A stretch of 64,000 bases of DNA from Fodinicola feengrottensis (lineage in GTDB: Bacteria; Actinomycetota; Actinomycetes; Mycobacteriales; HKI-0501): positions 1 to 64,000 of the forward strand of contig NZ_WOTO01000029.1 of assembly GCF_010993775.1 (NCBI RefSeq), in the 5' to 3' direction. Shown here piece by piece: positions 49,242 through 58,924 of this stretch; the first letter of the stretch is position 1, and the number at the start of each line of letters is the position of its first letter. Under the pieces are notes generated by a model. That model did no database searches and was not told the DNA's origin. It saw nothing but the letters and a program-made list of their open reading frames with translations. A program made the translations under genes and the position numbers.

Positions 49242-49913
49242 ATGTTCAGAGGACTCGTGAGCCCGGACGAGATGACCACCTCTCAACGCGACAAGCGTGA
49301 GCGCGTACTCGAAGCGGCGGTTCGCCTGCTGGTCGACGAGACACCCGACCGGGTGAGTGTCAAGGCGGTCTCGGTCGAGTCGGGTGTCGCCCTCGCGACC
49401 ATCTATCGGTTCTTCGCGTCGAAGGACCATCTGCTGGCAGCTGCCCTGCTGCACTGGGAGGCGCCGCTGGAGCAGGCGGCGGCCGCACTGGCCGACGCCG
49501 ACCTCAGCCCGGTCGACCGGCTGGTCGCGATCGTTCGCCGAGGCACCCGCTCGTATTTGCGCATCCCGAACATGCTCGCCTGCATGGTCTATGCGGCGAC
49601 CTCGACGGACCCGCAGGTCCGCGAGATCATGGTCGAGCTGCGACTGAGCACCGAACGCGCGCTGCGCTCGCAGATGATCGACGTGCCGGCCGATCAGCAG
49701 CACTTGCTCAGCGAGATCATCCAGGCGTTGTGGTGGGATCTGCTCGTCGCGTGGCACGGCGGTCGGCAGACGCTGACGCAGGGCCTCGATCAGGTCAATC
49801 AGGCGATTCACCTCGTCTTCGCCGGACTTGTCGCGCCCCGCTCGACGCCTCCGGCTGGCGACAGCCGACCCCATCGAGCGCGGGGACGTCGGGCGCCATC
49901 GGTTCCGGACTGA
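49242..49913 (+). CDS. TetR-family regulator, KstR/FadR-like
   Basis: 223 aa from ATG 49242, which follows GAGAGGGG; earlier and later ATGs exist. HTH: RDKRERVLEAAVRLLVDETPDRVSVKAVSVESGVALATIYRFFASKDHLL. C-domain HWEAPLEQAAAALADA, LVAIVRRGTRSYLRIPNMLACMVYAATS. Similar to actinobacterial TetR proteins governing steroid and fatty-acid degradation. The last ~25 residues are Arg/Pro-rich. Likely represses both the ligase and the downstream set, released by an acyl-CoA. Confidence 0.8.
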   Translation: MFRGLVSPDEMTTSQRDKRERVLEAAVRLLVDETPDRVSVKAVSVESGVALATIYRFFASKDHLLAAALLHWEAPLEQAAAALADADLSPVDRLVAIVRRGTRSYLRIPNMLACMVYAATSTDPQVREIMVELRLSTERALRSQMIDVPADQQHLLSEIIQALWWDLLVAWHGGRQTLTQGLDQVNQAIHLVFAGLVAPRSTPPAGDSRPHRARGRRAPSVPD

Positions 49914-50024
49914 ATCCGCATTCTAGGATCTTAATCGACTCTATCGTCGGCGCCCTTACGTATTAGTTGACGAAACTGAAATACGGTTCTACCGTTCGCT
50001 GCATCCAATGGCGAGGTAGGGGCG

Positions 50025-50924
50025 ATGACGCGAAGCAGCGGTAACTACCAGACCGTCGTCCTCGACCGCGTCGGTACGGACGCCCGAGTCGGCCGGATCA
50101 CCCTGGATCGGCCGGAGCGGTTGAACGCGCTGTCCGGTGAGATGCTCGACGAGTTGTGGGCGTCGTTGCACGAGTTCGAGGCCGACGAATCGGTTCGGGT
50201 GATCATCCTGCGCGGCAACGGCCGGGCCTTCTGCGCCGGCTACGACCTCTCGGATCCGCATCTGACGAAGACGCCCGGCTATCCGGACGTACCGTTGCGT
50301 ACGAGCACTGACGACGATCAGCCGCTCGCGATGAACTTCGCCAGCAATCTGAAGCGCGGGGCCGAGCTGCAGCTGCACTTCTGGAACATGCCCAAGGTGA
50401 CCCTCGCCGAGGTCCACGGCTATTGCATCGCCGGCGGCATGGAGTTCGCGATGATGGCCGACCTCGTCGTCGCCGCCTCGGACGCCGTCATCGGCCATCC
50501 TGGTAGTCGTGGAGTAGGCGTCGCCCGCAACGCGGCCATGCTGCCTGTCGTCACCAACATGCGTAAGGCGAAGGAGCTGCTGTACACCGGCGGCGCCGTC
50601 ACCGGGACCCAGGCCGAACAGTTGGGGATGATCAACTACGCCGTCGATCTGGAGACCCTGTCCGAGCGCGCGATCGCCCTGGCCGACCGGGTCGCGAACC
50701 TGTCGGCGGATCACCTCGCGGTGCTCAAAGCCGCGGCCAATCGGTTCTACGAAAACGCAGGCATCTACTCCTCCATCCGCTCGGTGACCGAGCTCGACGC
50801 CATCGCGCAGAACACTGAGTCCGCACACACCTGGCGCCGCGTGGTCCAGGAGCAGGGCTTCAGGGCGGCGGTGGAATGGCGCGACAAGCCCTATGGCGAC
50901 TACGGCTTCGCCGAGCGCGGCTGA
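50025..50924 (+). CDS. Enoyl-CoA hydratase/isomerase (crotonase family)
   Basis: 299 aa, unbroken. GRITLDRPERLNALSGEMLDEL, VIILRGNGRAFCAGYDLSD (oxyanion hole and CoA site), LAEVHGYCIAGGMEFAMMADLVVAA, SDAVIGHPGSRGVG, KAKELLYTGGAVTGTQAEQLGMIN. Glu residues of a hydratase are not clearly placed, so isomerase or hydrolase activity is possible. Two bp before the first acyl-CoA dehydrogenase. Confidence 0.85.
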   Translation: MTRSSGNYQTVVLDRVGTDARVGRITLDRPERLNALSGEMLDELWASLHEFEADESVRVIILRGNGRAFCAGYDLSDPHLTKTPGYPDVPLRTSTDDDQPLAMNFASNLKRGAELQLHFWNMPKVTLAEVHGYCIAGGMEFAMMADLVVAASDAVIGHPGSRGVGVARNAAMLPVVTNMRKAKELLYTGGAVTGTQAEQLGMINYAVDLETLSERAIALADRVANLSADHLAVLKAAANRFYENAGIYSSIRSVTELDAIAQNTESAHTWRRVVQEQGFRAAVEWRDKPYGDYGFAERG

Positions 50925-50926
50925 CG

Positions 50927-52104
50927 ATGGACTTCACCGAGCTGGCGGATGAGAGCGCGTTCCGGCACCGCGTACGCGCCTGGTTGGCCGAGCACATCCC
51001 CGTTGCCTGGCGCGGGCGGCCAGGTCCGTACGCCGACCCGATGTCGCTCGACGAGCGCCGCGCCTGGAGCAAGCAGCTCTACGCGGCCGGCTTTGTCGGG
51101 TTGACCTGGCCTACGCCGTACGGCGGCCAGGGCAAGCCGATCACCTTTCAGAACATCGTCCTGGAGGAGCTGGCCCGCGCCGACGCACCCCAGCACGTCA
51201 ACGCGTCGATCGGCCTGGCGTTCGCCGGGCCGACCATCTTGCACTGGGGCAGCGAGGAGCAGAAAGCGAGGCTCATCCCGGCGCTGCTGCGCGGCGACGA
51301 GATCTGGTGTCAGGGATTCTCCGAGCCGGAGGCGGGATCGGATCTGGCCAACGTACGCACGGCCGCCGTCCTCGACGGCGACACCTGGACGGTCAACGGC
51401 AGCAAGATCTGGTCGTCGTTCGCGCACCTGGCCGACCGCTGCATCCTGCTGGCCCGTACCGAGCCCGACGCGCCCAAGCACCGAGGCCTGTCGTTCCTGC
51501 TCGCAGACAGACATGCACGCCCCTGGCGTACGGGTCGTGCCGCTGACCCAGATCACCGGCCAGCCCGAGTTCAACGAGATGTTCTTCAGCGACGTCGCTG
51601 TTCCGGCCACGAGCATGCTCGGTGAGCGCGGCGACGGCTGGAAGGTCGCGATGACCGTGCTGCGCCACGAGCGCGGCACCTCGGCGATGGGCATGGCGGC
51701 CGCCTTGGAGAAGCAGGTCCGCACCTTCGCGCGATTCGTTCGGGGACACCGGGCTGGGCGAGGATCCGCGCGCGCAGGAAGGCCTCCGGTCGGCCTGGAT
51801 CAGCCTGCAAGCGCTGCGCTACACCAACTACCGCCTGCTCTCGGCCGTTAGCAGGAAGGCCGAGCCCGGTCCGGAGAGCGCGGTCGCCAAACTGGCCTGG
51901 TCCGAGGCGAACCAGCAGCTGACGAGACTGGCGCTGGACCTGCTCGGTCCGTACGTGGCGTACGCGAGCTCGCAGTCGGACTGGAGCGCGTTGTGGCGCT
52001 GCGAGGCGCTGCGGGCCCGGGGCAACAGCATCGAGGGCGGCACGTCCGAGATCCTCAAGAACGTGGTGGCCGAGCGCGTCCTCGGCCTGCCGAAGGGGCG
52101 GTAA
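50927..52104 (+). CDS. Acyl-CoA dehydrogenase, larger partner (two frameshifts)
   Basis: About 391 aa. FRHRVRAWLAEHIP, GLTWPTPYGGQGKPITFQNIVLEE, WCQGFSEPEAGSDLANVRTAA (FAD/substrate motif), WTVNGSKIWSSFAHLADRCILLAR, QPEFNEMFFSDVAVP, and the ending GNSIEGGTSEILKNVVAERVLGLP. The first break at ~51510 is a 4-bp duplication (GACAGAC for GAC); the second at ~51738 is an extra G in GGGG. The close pairing with a second, shorter dehydrogenase resembles the heterotetrameric FadE pairs of steroid side-chain catabolism. Confidence 0.85.
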
Positions 52105-52111
52105 CAGCGCG

Positions 52112-53157
52112 ATGGACTTCTCTTTCAGCCCCGAGCAGGACGGTCTGCGCAGCGTCGCGCGCGACTTCCTGTCCGACACTCTGCCGGCGCACCGGATGGC
52201 CGAACTCGCCAACAGCGCGCCGGGTTGGGACCCGACCAGCTGGCCCCGGCTGGTCGGCTTGGGGTGGCTCGACGCCGACCTGACCTTCCTCGACCGGGTC
52301 GTGCTCGCCGAGGAATCCGGAGCGGCCTTGCTCGCTGCGCCGTGGCTCGGCACCGTCACCTTGGCACGTGACCTGCTACCGGAGGGGAACGCGGTCCGCG
52401 ACGCCATTGCCGAGGGCGGTGTGCGACTGGCCGCCGGGGGGCGACCGACGTGGCGCTCGACGTCGACGACGGAACGGGTACGGCCAGCGCCACGATCGTC
52501 GGCATCCCCGATCTGCGCTGGGCGACCCACGCGGTGTTGCCCCTGGCTGGCAGCGACCGCGTGGCCGTCATCGACCTCGACGATGACCGCGCGAGCGCGG
52601 TGGCGCTGGACAGCCTCGACGCCACCCGGCCGGTCGGCACCCTGCGGTTGGATCGCTGCCCGGTCGAGCTGGTGGTGAACCCGGCGCGGGCGTCGGCGGT
52701 GATGAGTTATCTCGCGGCGTTGGCCTGCGAGGCGCTCGGAGTCGGGCGTACAGCGTTGGCACTCGGTGTCGAGCACGCCGGCACCCGCGTCCAGTTCGGT
52801 AAGCCGCTCGGCGTCTATCAGGGCGTTTCGCATCGCTTGGCGCACACCTTCCAGAATCTCGAACTCGCGAGGTCGCTGAGCTATCGCGCCGCCTGGTCGG
52901 TCGATGCGCACCCGACCCTGTCCGCCGTCGACCGCGCCCTCATCGCCGGCGCGGCGCTACGGGCCGGTGCGATGGCGGTCGAGGCGTGCGAAGACACCTT
53001 GCAGGTGCTGCTCGGCGGCATCGGCATGACCTGGGACCACCCTTTGCACCGCTGGTACAAGCGCGCGGTCAGCTCGTACGGCGTCGCGGCACAACTGGTC
53101 AATGACAGCAAGGCATTGGACGGGCTCGGCGACGGGACCATTCCCATCGCAGCGTGA
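52112..53157 (+). CDS. Acyl-CoA dehydrogenase, smaller partner (frameshifted)
   Basis: About 348 aa. MDFSFSPEQDGLRSVARDFLS, LGLGWLDADL-type N-domain, then YLAALACEALGVGRTALALGVEHAGTRVQFGKPLGVYQGVSHRLAHTF and QVLLGGIGMTWDHPLHRWYKRA. The substrate-motif region of active dehydrogenases is reduced, as in non-catalytic subunits of alpha2-beta2 FadE enzymes. One more G in GGGGGG near 52440 joins the frames. Seven bp after the larger partner. Confidence 0.8.
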
Positions 53158-53198
53158 TCGTGTGCGCCGACAGCTCACCCAGGCAGGAAAGGAAGGTC

Positions 53199-54161
53199 AT
53201 GACGCAGATTCCCACGCTGACCGGAGTCGTCGAGTCGAGCGACCTGGGCCGGGTTCTGGTGCACGAACACGTCTTCGTGATCTCCAGTCACGAGTACGTG
53301 AAGAACTACCGCGACGACGTCGACGAGGAAGCACTGATCACCCAGGCGGTGCGGGAGCTGACCGAACTCAAGGCCGCCGGTATCGACACGATCATGGACC
53401 CGACTGTGTGGGGCCTCGGCCGCTACATCCCGCTGACCCGGCGGGTCGCCGAACAAGTGCCGATCAACATCATCGCGGCCACCGGCCTGTACACGTACGG
53501 CGACGTGCCGTTCCCGATGCTGCACGTCGGGCCCGGCGAGATGTTCGATCAGCCCGACCCGTTGCCCGAACTGTTCGTCCGCGACCTGACCGTCGGGATT
53601 GCCGATACCGGGATTCGCGCGGCTTTCCTGAAATGCGCAATCGACACGAAGGGCCTCACCCCGGGGGTGGAACGGGTGATGCGGGCCGTCGGGCAGGCGA
53701 GCGTACGCACCGGCGCGCCGATCACCGTGCACACCGACTCGGCGTCGCGGTCCGGTTTGGTCGCGCAACGGGTGCTCGGGGGAGAGGGAGTCGACCTGCG
53801 CAAGGTCGTGATCGGCCATTCCGGGGATACCACCGACCTCGGCTATCTGACGGCGGTGGCTGACCAGGGCTCGCTGCTGGGCATGGATCGGTTCGGCCTC
53901 GACGCGGTGCTCCCGCTTGCCGACCGGGTCGCCACGATCGCTGAACTCGTCCGGCGCGGCTACACCGAGCAGATCGTGTTGTCGCACGACGCGTTCTGCT
54001 TCGCCGACTTCTTTCCACCGTACGAACCGCGCACCAGCATGCCCGAATGGAATTACGTCTACATCTCCCACAAGGTGCTGCCGGCGTTGCTTGAGGCCGG
54101 AGTCTCGCAAGCCGATATCGACACGATGCTCGTACACAATCCACGCCGCTATTTCGAGTAG
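53199..54161 (+). CDS. Phosphotriesterase-family (amidohydrolase) hydrolase, lactonase-like
   Basis: 320 aa, unbroken. Binuclear metal site complete: LVHEHVF (H-x-H), AFLKCAID (carbamylated Lys), ITVHTDS, VVIGHSGDT (His ligands) and VLSHDAFC (Asp). In related actinobacterial clusters PTE-like proteins are lactonases or esterases rather than organophosphate hydrolases. AAAGGAAGG precedes ATG 53199. Last gene of the set; perhaps opens a lactone or removes an ester from the substrate. Confidence 0.85.
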   Translation: MTQIPTLTGVVESSDLGRVLVHEHVFVISSHEYVKNYRDDVDEEALITQAVRELTELKAAGIDTIMDPTVWGLGRYIPLTRRVAEQVPINIIAATGLYTYGDVPFPMLHVGPGEMFDQPDPLPELFVRDLTVGIADTGIRAAFLKCAIDTKGLTPGVERVMRAVGQASVRTGAPITVHTDSASRSGLVAQRVLGGEGVDLRKVVIGHSGDTTDLGYLTAVADQGSLLGMDRFGLDAVLPLADRVATIAELVRRGYTEQIVLSHDAFCFADFFPPYEPRTSMPEWNYVYISHKVLPALLEAGVSQADIDTMLVHNPRRYFE

Positions 54162-54838
54162 GTCGCATCCATCGCCGACCGAATCACGCGCCGTCAAGAT
54201 GGCGGCAGTGCTGAATCTGGATCCACGTGCCTGCCGTTGCTCGGTAAACGAGGATCTGCGGCGGCCGGCGAGACGCTGGTCGCGATGACTCTCGGGTTGG
54301 CGGCGTGTTCGTCGAGTGGTGGCCGCATTGTGCCGGAATTCCAGTTCGGGATGAGCCGGAGAGCATGCAGGCGGTTCGTGGGCGATATTTTCGGCGCTCC
54401 GCTGACAATCGAGGGGCTGCTGGCCTGGGCATGGGTGTTGTAGTGGACTTTCCCGGGCGTCGCTGATGGGCTTGTGATGGGGCTGGTCAAGTGCTAGTCG
54501 GACGGTGGGCAAGATGGGCCTGTCGCCGGGGCGACCGTTTGTGGCGTGCAGAGCTGGAAGAGCGACGAATATTCCGCTTTCTTCGCGGCCGCGAAGAAGA
54601 CCGGTGCGGTGGTGTACGTCGCCCGGCGAGGCCCTGGATCAGGTCCGATTTTCACAGTGGCCCACGTGGGGACGAATGGGCGTCATTACCGCTTCGTTGG
54701 AAACAAGCGGTCGAGTATCGGGCGCCAGAGCGTGCTCTGAAACAAGGGTTTTCCACAGGGGGTTAAGTGGTCCGTTTCTTATCCACAGAAACGAAAACTG
54801 GCACCCCGACTGTCGGTGGCAGCCGGTAAAATTGGGTC
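54162..54838. other. No recognised gene
   Basis: Several 60-100-codon frames on both strands (e.g. 54237-54443 plus, 54546-54740 plus, 54194-54490 minus). The 64-codon frame at 54546 (KSDEYSAFFAAAKKTGAVVYVARR) reads like protein but has no ribosome binding site or family. Probably decayed DNA. Confidence 0.4.
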
Positions 54839-56101
54839 ATGAGCAGAAAAAACGACGGCGACCGGAATTCACCGACCCAAACATGCAACCGTGGCGGACC
54901 ATGCCACCCAGCTGGGTTCCTCTGCAGATGCTGGAGGAACTCGACCGGTACGGCCGAGCCGACGCGGACACCGCGCTGGCCGCGATCGAAACCTTGGATA
55001 AGGTGATTTCTTATGCGCAGGCGATGCAGATGCGGTTCATGGACCGCTTCACCAACGCCCGCCCAGCCGTTGGCGCACCGTTCTCCAAATACGCGGCCGG
55101 TGAAATCGCCGCAATGCTGACCTGGAGCGTGTCAGCGGCCCAGAAGCGGCTGAATTTGGCGTACCAACTGGTCCATGAGCTGCCGGGCACGATGGCGGGG
55201 ATGTCTCACGGCGCCCTTGACTTGCGTAAGGCGTTCACGTTCGCGGACCAGGTCGGCCACCTCTCACCCGAGGACGCCCGGAGAGTCGAGGAGAAGGTGC
55301 TACCCGGCGCCGACTCGAAAACGCCTCGATCGATCCGGGACAGGGCCCGCCGGGAGGTCATCAAAATCGACCCAGCCGCTGCCGAAGCCCGCCGCAAGAA
55401 ACTGGTCTCCGAGAGGCGAGTCGAAAAACAACCCTGCGAAGACGGCATGGCTCTACTGGGCGCTCTCCTGCCCGCCGAATCAGCGGAGGCGATCTACCGT
55501 CGCATCGACGCGATCGCTCGCAGCCTTAAAGCCAAAGACGAGTCCCGCACCATGGACGCACTACGCGCCGACGCCCTCACCGACCTCTGCCTCGGCGTGC
55601 CCAGCAACGTACGCACCAAAATCGAACTCCGCGTCGACGCCACCACGTTGATGGGCCTGGACGACAACCCAGCGATCCTGAGTGGATACGGGCCGATGAC
55701 CGCGCAACGCGCACGAGAACTCGCCGGCGACGAAAACAGCGAATGGTACCGAATCCTCACCGACCCAGTCAGCGGTGTAGTGATCGACCACGGGCGTACG
55801 CGCTACCGCCCGACCAGGGCGCTGCGGGACTTGGTGAACGCACGCGACCAGCGATGCTGCGGCCCCGCCTGCAACCGGCCGGCGGCGACCTGCGAGTTCG
55901 ACCACACCATTCCCTTTCGCGATCCGGAAGGGAAGACCGCGTATGACAGTGCCGGATCGGCCTGCAAATTCCACAACGACATCAAAGAACACGGCTGGAC
56001 CCGTCACCCAACCGACGCCGGGCCGATTCCTGTGGACCAGCCCCACCGGTCGTACGTACGACGTCACCCCCAACGACGAATACCCACCACCACCGTTCTA
56101 G
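54839..56101 (+). CDS. DUF222/13E12-type HNH endonuclease-like protein (frameshifted at both ends)
   Basis: About 420 aa. DUF222 region: LDKVISYAQAMQMRFMDRF, EIAAMLTWSVSAAQKRLNLAYQL, HGALDLRKAFTFADQVGHLS, LLPAESAEAIYRRIDAIARSL. HNH part: LRDLVNARDQRCCGPACNRPAATCEFDHTIPF, then CKFHNDIKEHGWTRHP with the H-N-H triad and Cys zinc pair. ATG 54839 needs one A less in AAAAAA; otherwise ATG 54883 is the start. Near 56030 one C less gives the usual end WTSPTGRTYDVTPNDEYPPPPF with stop at 56101. Typically repeated and mobile in actinobacterial genomes. Confidence 0.8.
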
Positions 56102-56229
56102 CGGTAGGAAGGGCACCGGTGATCCCGGGTTCACCACGGCCAGCGAGAGTCGCTGGGTCAAGCACGTCTACTACCAAGACGGGGATGTCATAGTGAGCTT
56201 TCCGATGGTGTGACGGAACGGACTTGGTT

Positions 56230-56396
56230 TATGGCTGGTCAACGGCTGAGTCGGAAGCGGAGTCTGCGGGCGCAGGCTTTTGCGGATGTTCGAAGCGGGC
56301 GTCGATCCCGAGACGATTCAGGTAGCACTGGACGCTGGCCTGTCGACGGTCTACAAGTGGTACGCGATCTGGGCCCCGACACGCCAGACCCGGTGA
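56230..56396 (+). pseudogene. Helix-turn-helix fragment, possibly from a transposase
   Basis: With one T less in TTTT at ~56280 it reads RKRSLRAQALRMFEAGVDPETIQ and VALDAGLSTVYKWYAIW, an HTH with the look of transposase N-termini. It ends after ~55 residues. Too short to assign a family. Confidence 0.35.
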
Positions 56397-56770
56397 TGGA
56401 GAAGCCAGGTCAAGCAACCTCCCACACCATCAAGATGCTCTTCCGCCATCCACCCTGCGCCACGTCTCAAATGTCCCTTAACTCACTACCGGCTTGGTAG
56501 CAGCGGATTGAGCGTGAGTCCCCACGCCACGGTGCGACCCTGGTCGTCGTACTCGATGTCACCCCCAGCGGGCACCACGGCAAGGTCCGGTTCGGCGACA
56601 CTTGCTGCCGCGGCGAGCTGATAGACCGCGATCGGTTGGGCCAGCGTAGGAGCGGGTTAGCGTCGATTTGCTTTCGGATCACCACGACCGCGTGGTGTGA
56701 GAGTTGACATTCCCCCCGGGGGTAGGACGTAGCGTCGGCCGCGCATCCAATCGACGGACGGAGAATAATA
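56397..56770. other. Intergenic, one short coding-like fragment
   Basis: On the minus strand about 56500-56650 reads AQPIAVYQLAAAASVAEPDLAV then GGDIEYDDQGRTVAWGLTLN and a stop, which looks like the C-terminus of a protein, but an in-frame stop lies just upstream. Origin unknown. The remainder holds the promoter of the PhyH gene. Confidence 0.35.
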
Positions 56771-57551
56771 ATGACCATCGCCATCCCGGGGGTAGATTCC
56801 GAAGCGTTTCAGAACGAGGGCTTCGCCGTTGTCCCCGAGCTGTTCACTCGTGACGAGGTGGACAGATTCCGGCGAGCAGCCGAACGCGAGTTAGATCCTG
56901 GCAATCACAACGCAAAGGTCGGCCTGGTTACCACGACCGACGCCTGGGAGCACAACGAGGCGCTGCGTGCGCTCGCGTTGCACCCGCGTCTGGGGGCTGT
57001 GGGCCGAGCGGCTCGCCGGCCGTCGGCTGCGGATCTGGGGCGGCGAGGTGCTCGCCAAGCAGCCCCACGAACGGACGCCCAGCTATCTGCACGACGACCA
57101 GGTCTCCAGCCTGCTCGACTCGCCGATAACCTTCAACGCCTGGATCGCACTCGTGGACGTTCCGGTAGCCCGCGGCGCGATGTCGTTCCTCCCCGGGTCA
57201 CACCGCCGCCCCGGCCCGGATCGCGTCACGGTGGCCGACCTGCCCAACGACGCGTTCGCCAGCTATTTGCTCGACACCTGGCCCGACCTGCAGTGGAAGC
57301 GGCGCATGACGATCCCGCTGCGCGCTGGAGGAGCGACCTTCCACCATGACCGAACGGCGCATGAAGCCGGGCCAAACACGACCGATCAGATCCGGCTGGC
57401 CTTCGTGGTGACCTTCACGGCCGCCGAGGCCAGGTATCGGCCCCAGAAAGGACGTGACCCACTGGCGATGACTGCCGGGCAACCCATCGATCCCGACCGC
57501 TACCGCTGGCCGGCACCGCCGAGGCCGTTTCATGAACCGACCAGACCGTGA
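56771..57551 (+). CDS. Phytanoyl-CoA dioxygenase (PhyH)-family Fe(II)/2-oxoglutarate oxygenase (frameshifted)
   Basis: About 260 aa. FQNEGFAVVPELFTRDEVDRFRRAA at the start, then LRIWGGEVLAKQP, YLHDDQVSSLLDSPITFNAWIAL with the H-x-D iron motif, GAMSFLPGSHRRPGP, and GATFHHDRTAHEAGPN with the distal His and Arg for 2-oxoglutarate. The break is near 56995 (GGGG, remove G). The substrate is unknown; members hydroxylate lipids or natural products. Confidence 0.8.
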
Positions 57552-57792
57552 GCGGTACGATCGCCTGACTTCGGTTTGGTGGTAGGGCTGTCGAGCTATT
57601 GGCCCGACCGAAAGGAAACAGCGCGACGTTGCCGCCTGTGATCCCGATCCCGTCGCGGGGTTACAACCGTGTTGGCGATAGGTTGCGCGCATCCGGCATG
57701 ATCGCCAGGCAGGGTGATGCGGGATAGTGTATTCGGTAAAGCGTCGGCGAAAGGTCGGTCGCCTCCACAACCACGAGCAGCTGATGCAACGG

Positions 57793-58212
57793 TTAACCTG
57801 TCCGCTCGGTCTCTCCTCGTCGTGCTGTTTCGAAGGTGTCGATGCGGTCGAGGATTTGTTGCGCGACGGCGATCCGTTGCTGTAGTCGTTGCCGGGAATG
57901 CCGCAGTAGTTCGGCCAGGTGGGAGCCCACGGTGTCGTTGTCACCGGTGGTGAAATTGGTGGCTAGACGGCGGATTTCCGCGATGGTCAACCCGAGTCCG
58001 CGCATCTCGCCGATGAATCGCACGCACCACAGAGCGTCGTCGGTGTAGAGCCGGTATCCGGCGGCGCTGCGGCCCGGAGTGCGGATCAATCCGAGGTCGG
58101 TGTACTCGCGCAGGGCCTTCACAGGTACGCCGGTCCGTGCCGACAGTTCCCCGATCGTCGCCAGGCGTGTTTTGGTGTTTTTCGGGTCCATGGGTGCCTT
58201 TCTCTCATTCAC
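57793..58212 (-). CDS. MerR-family transcriptional regulator
   Basis: 139 aa (or 132 from ATG 58191). LATIGELSARTGVPVKALREYTDLGLIRTPGRSAAGYRLYTDDALWCVRFIGEMRGLGLTIAEIRRL is the MerR winged helix. It has a coiled-coil dimer helix (LRHSRQRLQQRIAVAQQILDRI) and no C-terminal Cys-rich metal loop, unlike classical MerR. Divergent from the ArsR gene. Confidence 0.85.
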   Translation of the reverse strand: MNERKAPMDPKNTKTRLATIGELSARTGVPVKALREYTDLGLIRTPGRSAAGYRLYTDDALWCVRFIGEMRGLGLTIAEIRRLATNFTTGDNDTVGSHLAELLRHSRQRLQQRIAVAQQILDRIDTFETARRGETERTG

Positions 58213-58281
58213 CGGTGTTGAGCTCGGGTTGTTCAGCCGGCGCAGCAGGACAGCTCAATGACATCGGTGGTGAAAGAGGTC

Positions 58282-58331
58282 TATTCGCATTGACGAATAT
58301 CTACGCGAACCATACTATGCGTCTACGCGAA
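58282..58331. promoter_or_regulatory. Operator candidates between MerR and ArsR genes
   Basis: TATTCG-N6-CGAATA (58282-58299) is a perfect inverted repeat of ArsR-operator size. Directly after it TCTACGCGAA occurs twice, at 58300-58309 and 58322-58331, 22 bp apart, that is two helical turns. These sit in the 146-bp divergent region. Confidence 0.45.
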
Positions 58332-58358
58332 TAATTCAAGTCCCATGGAGGCGCCAGA

Positions 58359-58738
58359 ATGACCCGGTCCGGCAGCGGCACCATCGTGTCGGGCGATCCG
58401 GCCTGTACACACGTCGATACGACGGCGAGATTTTTTTTCGCGCGCTGTCGGATCCGACCCGGCTGGCGCTGCTGGAGTTCATCGTTGCCGGTGAACGAAC
58501 ATCCGCCGACTGCGTGCGGTACGCCGGAATTTCCCAGCCTCGGGTCTCGGTGCACCTGTCCTGCCTCGCCGACTGCGGATATGTCGTCGCTCGCCGTGAC
58601 GGCAGAAAGCTGCGCTACTCGATCGGGGATCCGCGGGTGCCCGACCTGCTGACTCTGGCACGGGCACTGGCGGTCGAGAACGCCGTCGCTCTGGATTGCT
58701 GTACCCGCATCCCCGCCGCCGTGGACGGCAGTCGATGA
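58359..58738 (+). CDS. ArsR-family metal-type regulator (frameshifted)
   Basis: About 126 aa. With one more T in the run of eight T at ~58428 it reads RFFFRALSDPTRLALLEFIVAGERTSADC, then AGISQPRVSVHLSCLADCGYVVARRDGRKLRYSI and ALDCCTRIPAA. Several Cys (DPACTHVD, SADC, SCLADC, LDCC) suggest a metal or mercury sensor of the actinobacterial ArsR type. GGAGG lies 7 nt before ATG 58359. Confidence 0.75.
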
Positions 58739-58872
58739 ACGCGCTGAGGAATTCGGGCGGTCACACCGGCCCCGCTCGTGGTGACATTTCGCCATGGTGG
58801 AGTCCGGTTCCAGGACCTTCGGAAGTCGACCGAACTGCCGTGGGACGCGATTCTACTGGATGGGAATAAAAC

Positions 58873-58903
58873 GGGCGCGCCGTACGGGTGTCGCGGCGCG
58901 CCC
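58873..58903. terminator. GC-rich hairpin between ArsR and DsbA-like genes
   Basis: GGGCGCGCCG (58873-58882) pairs perfectly with CGGCGCGCCC (58894-58903), loop 11 nt. It separates the convergent ends of two genes, so a bidirectional terminator is likely. Confidence 0.55.
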
Positions 58904-58924
58904 GCCCCCCTTACGCGAGCTGGC

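Noticed and set aside
54194-54490. Minus-strand 98-codon Pro/Ser-rich frame between the PTE-like and HNH genes
   Set aside because: No ribosome binding site, no domain, and an equally long frame on the other strand; composition alone does not support a gene.
58735-58869. 44-codon frame overlapping the ArsR stop codon (ATGA)
   Set aside because: The overlap suggests coupling, but the peptide has no hydrophobic or conserved feature and ends just before the terminator hairpin.
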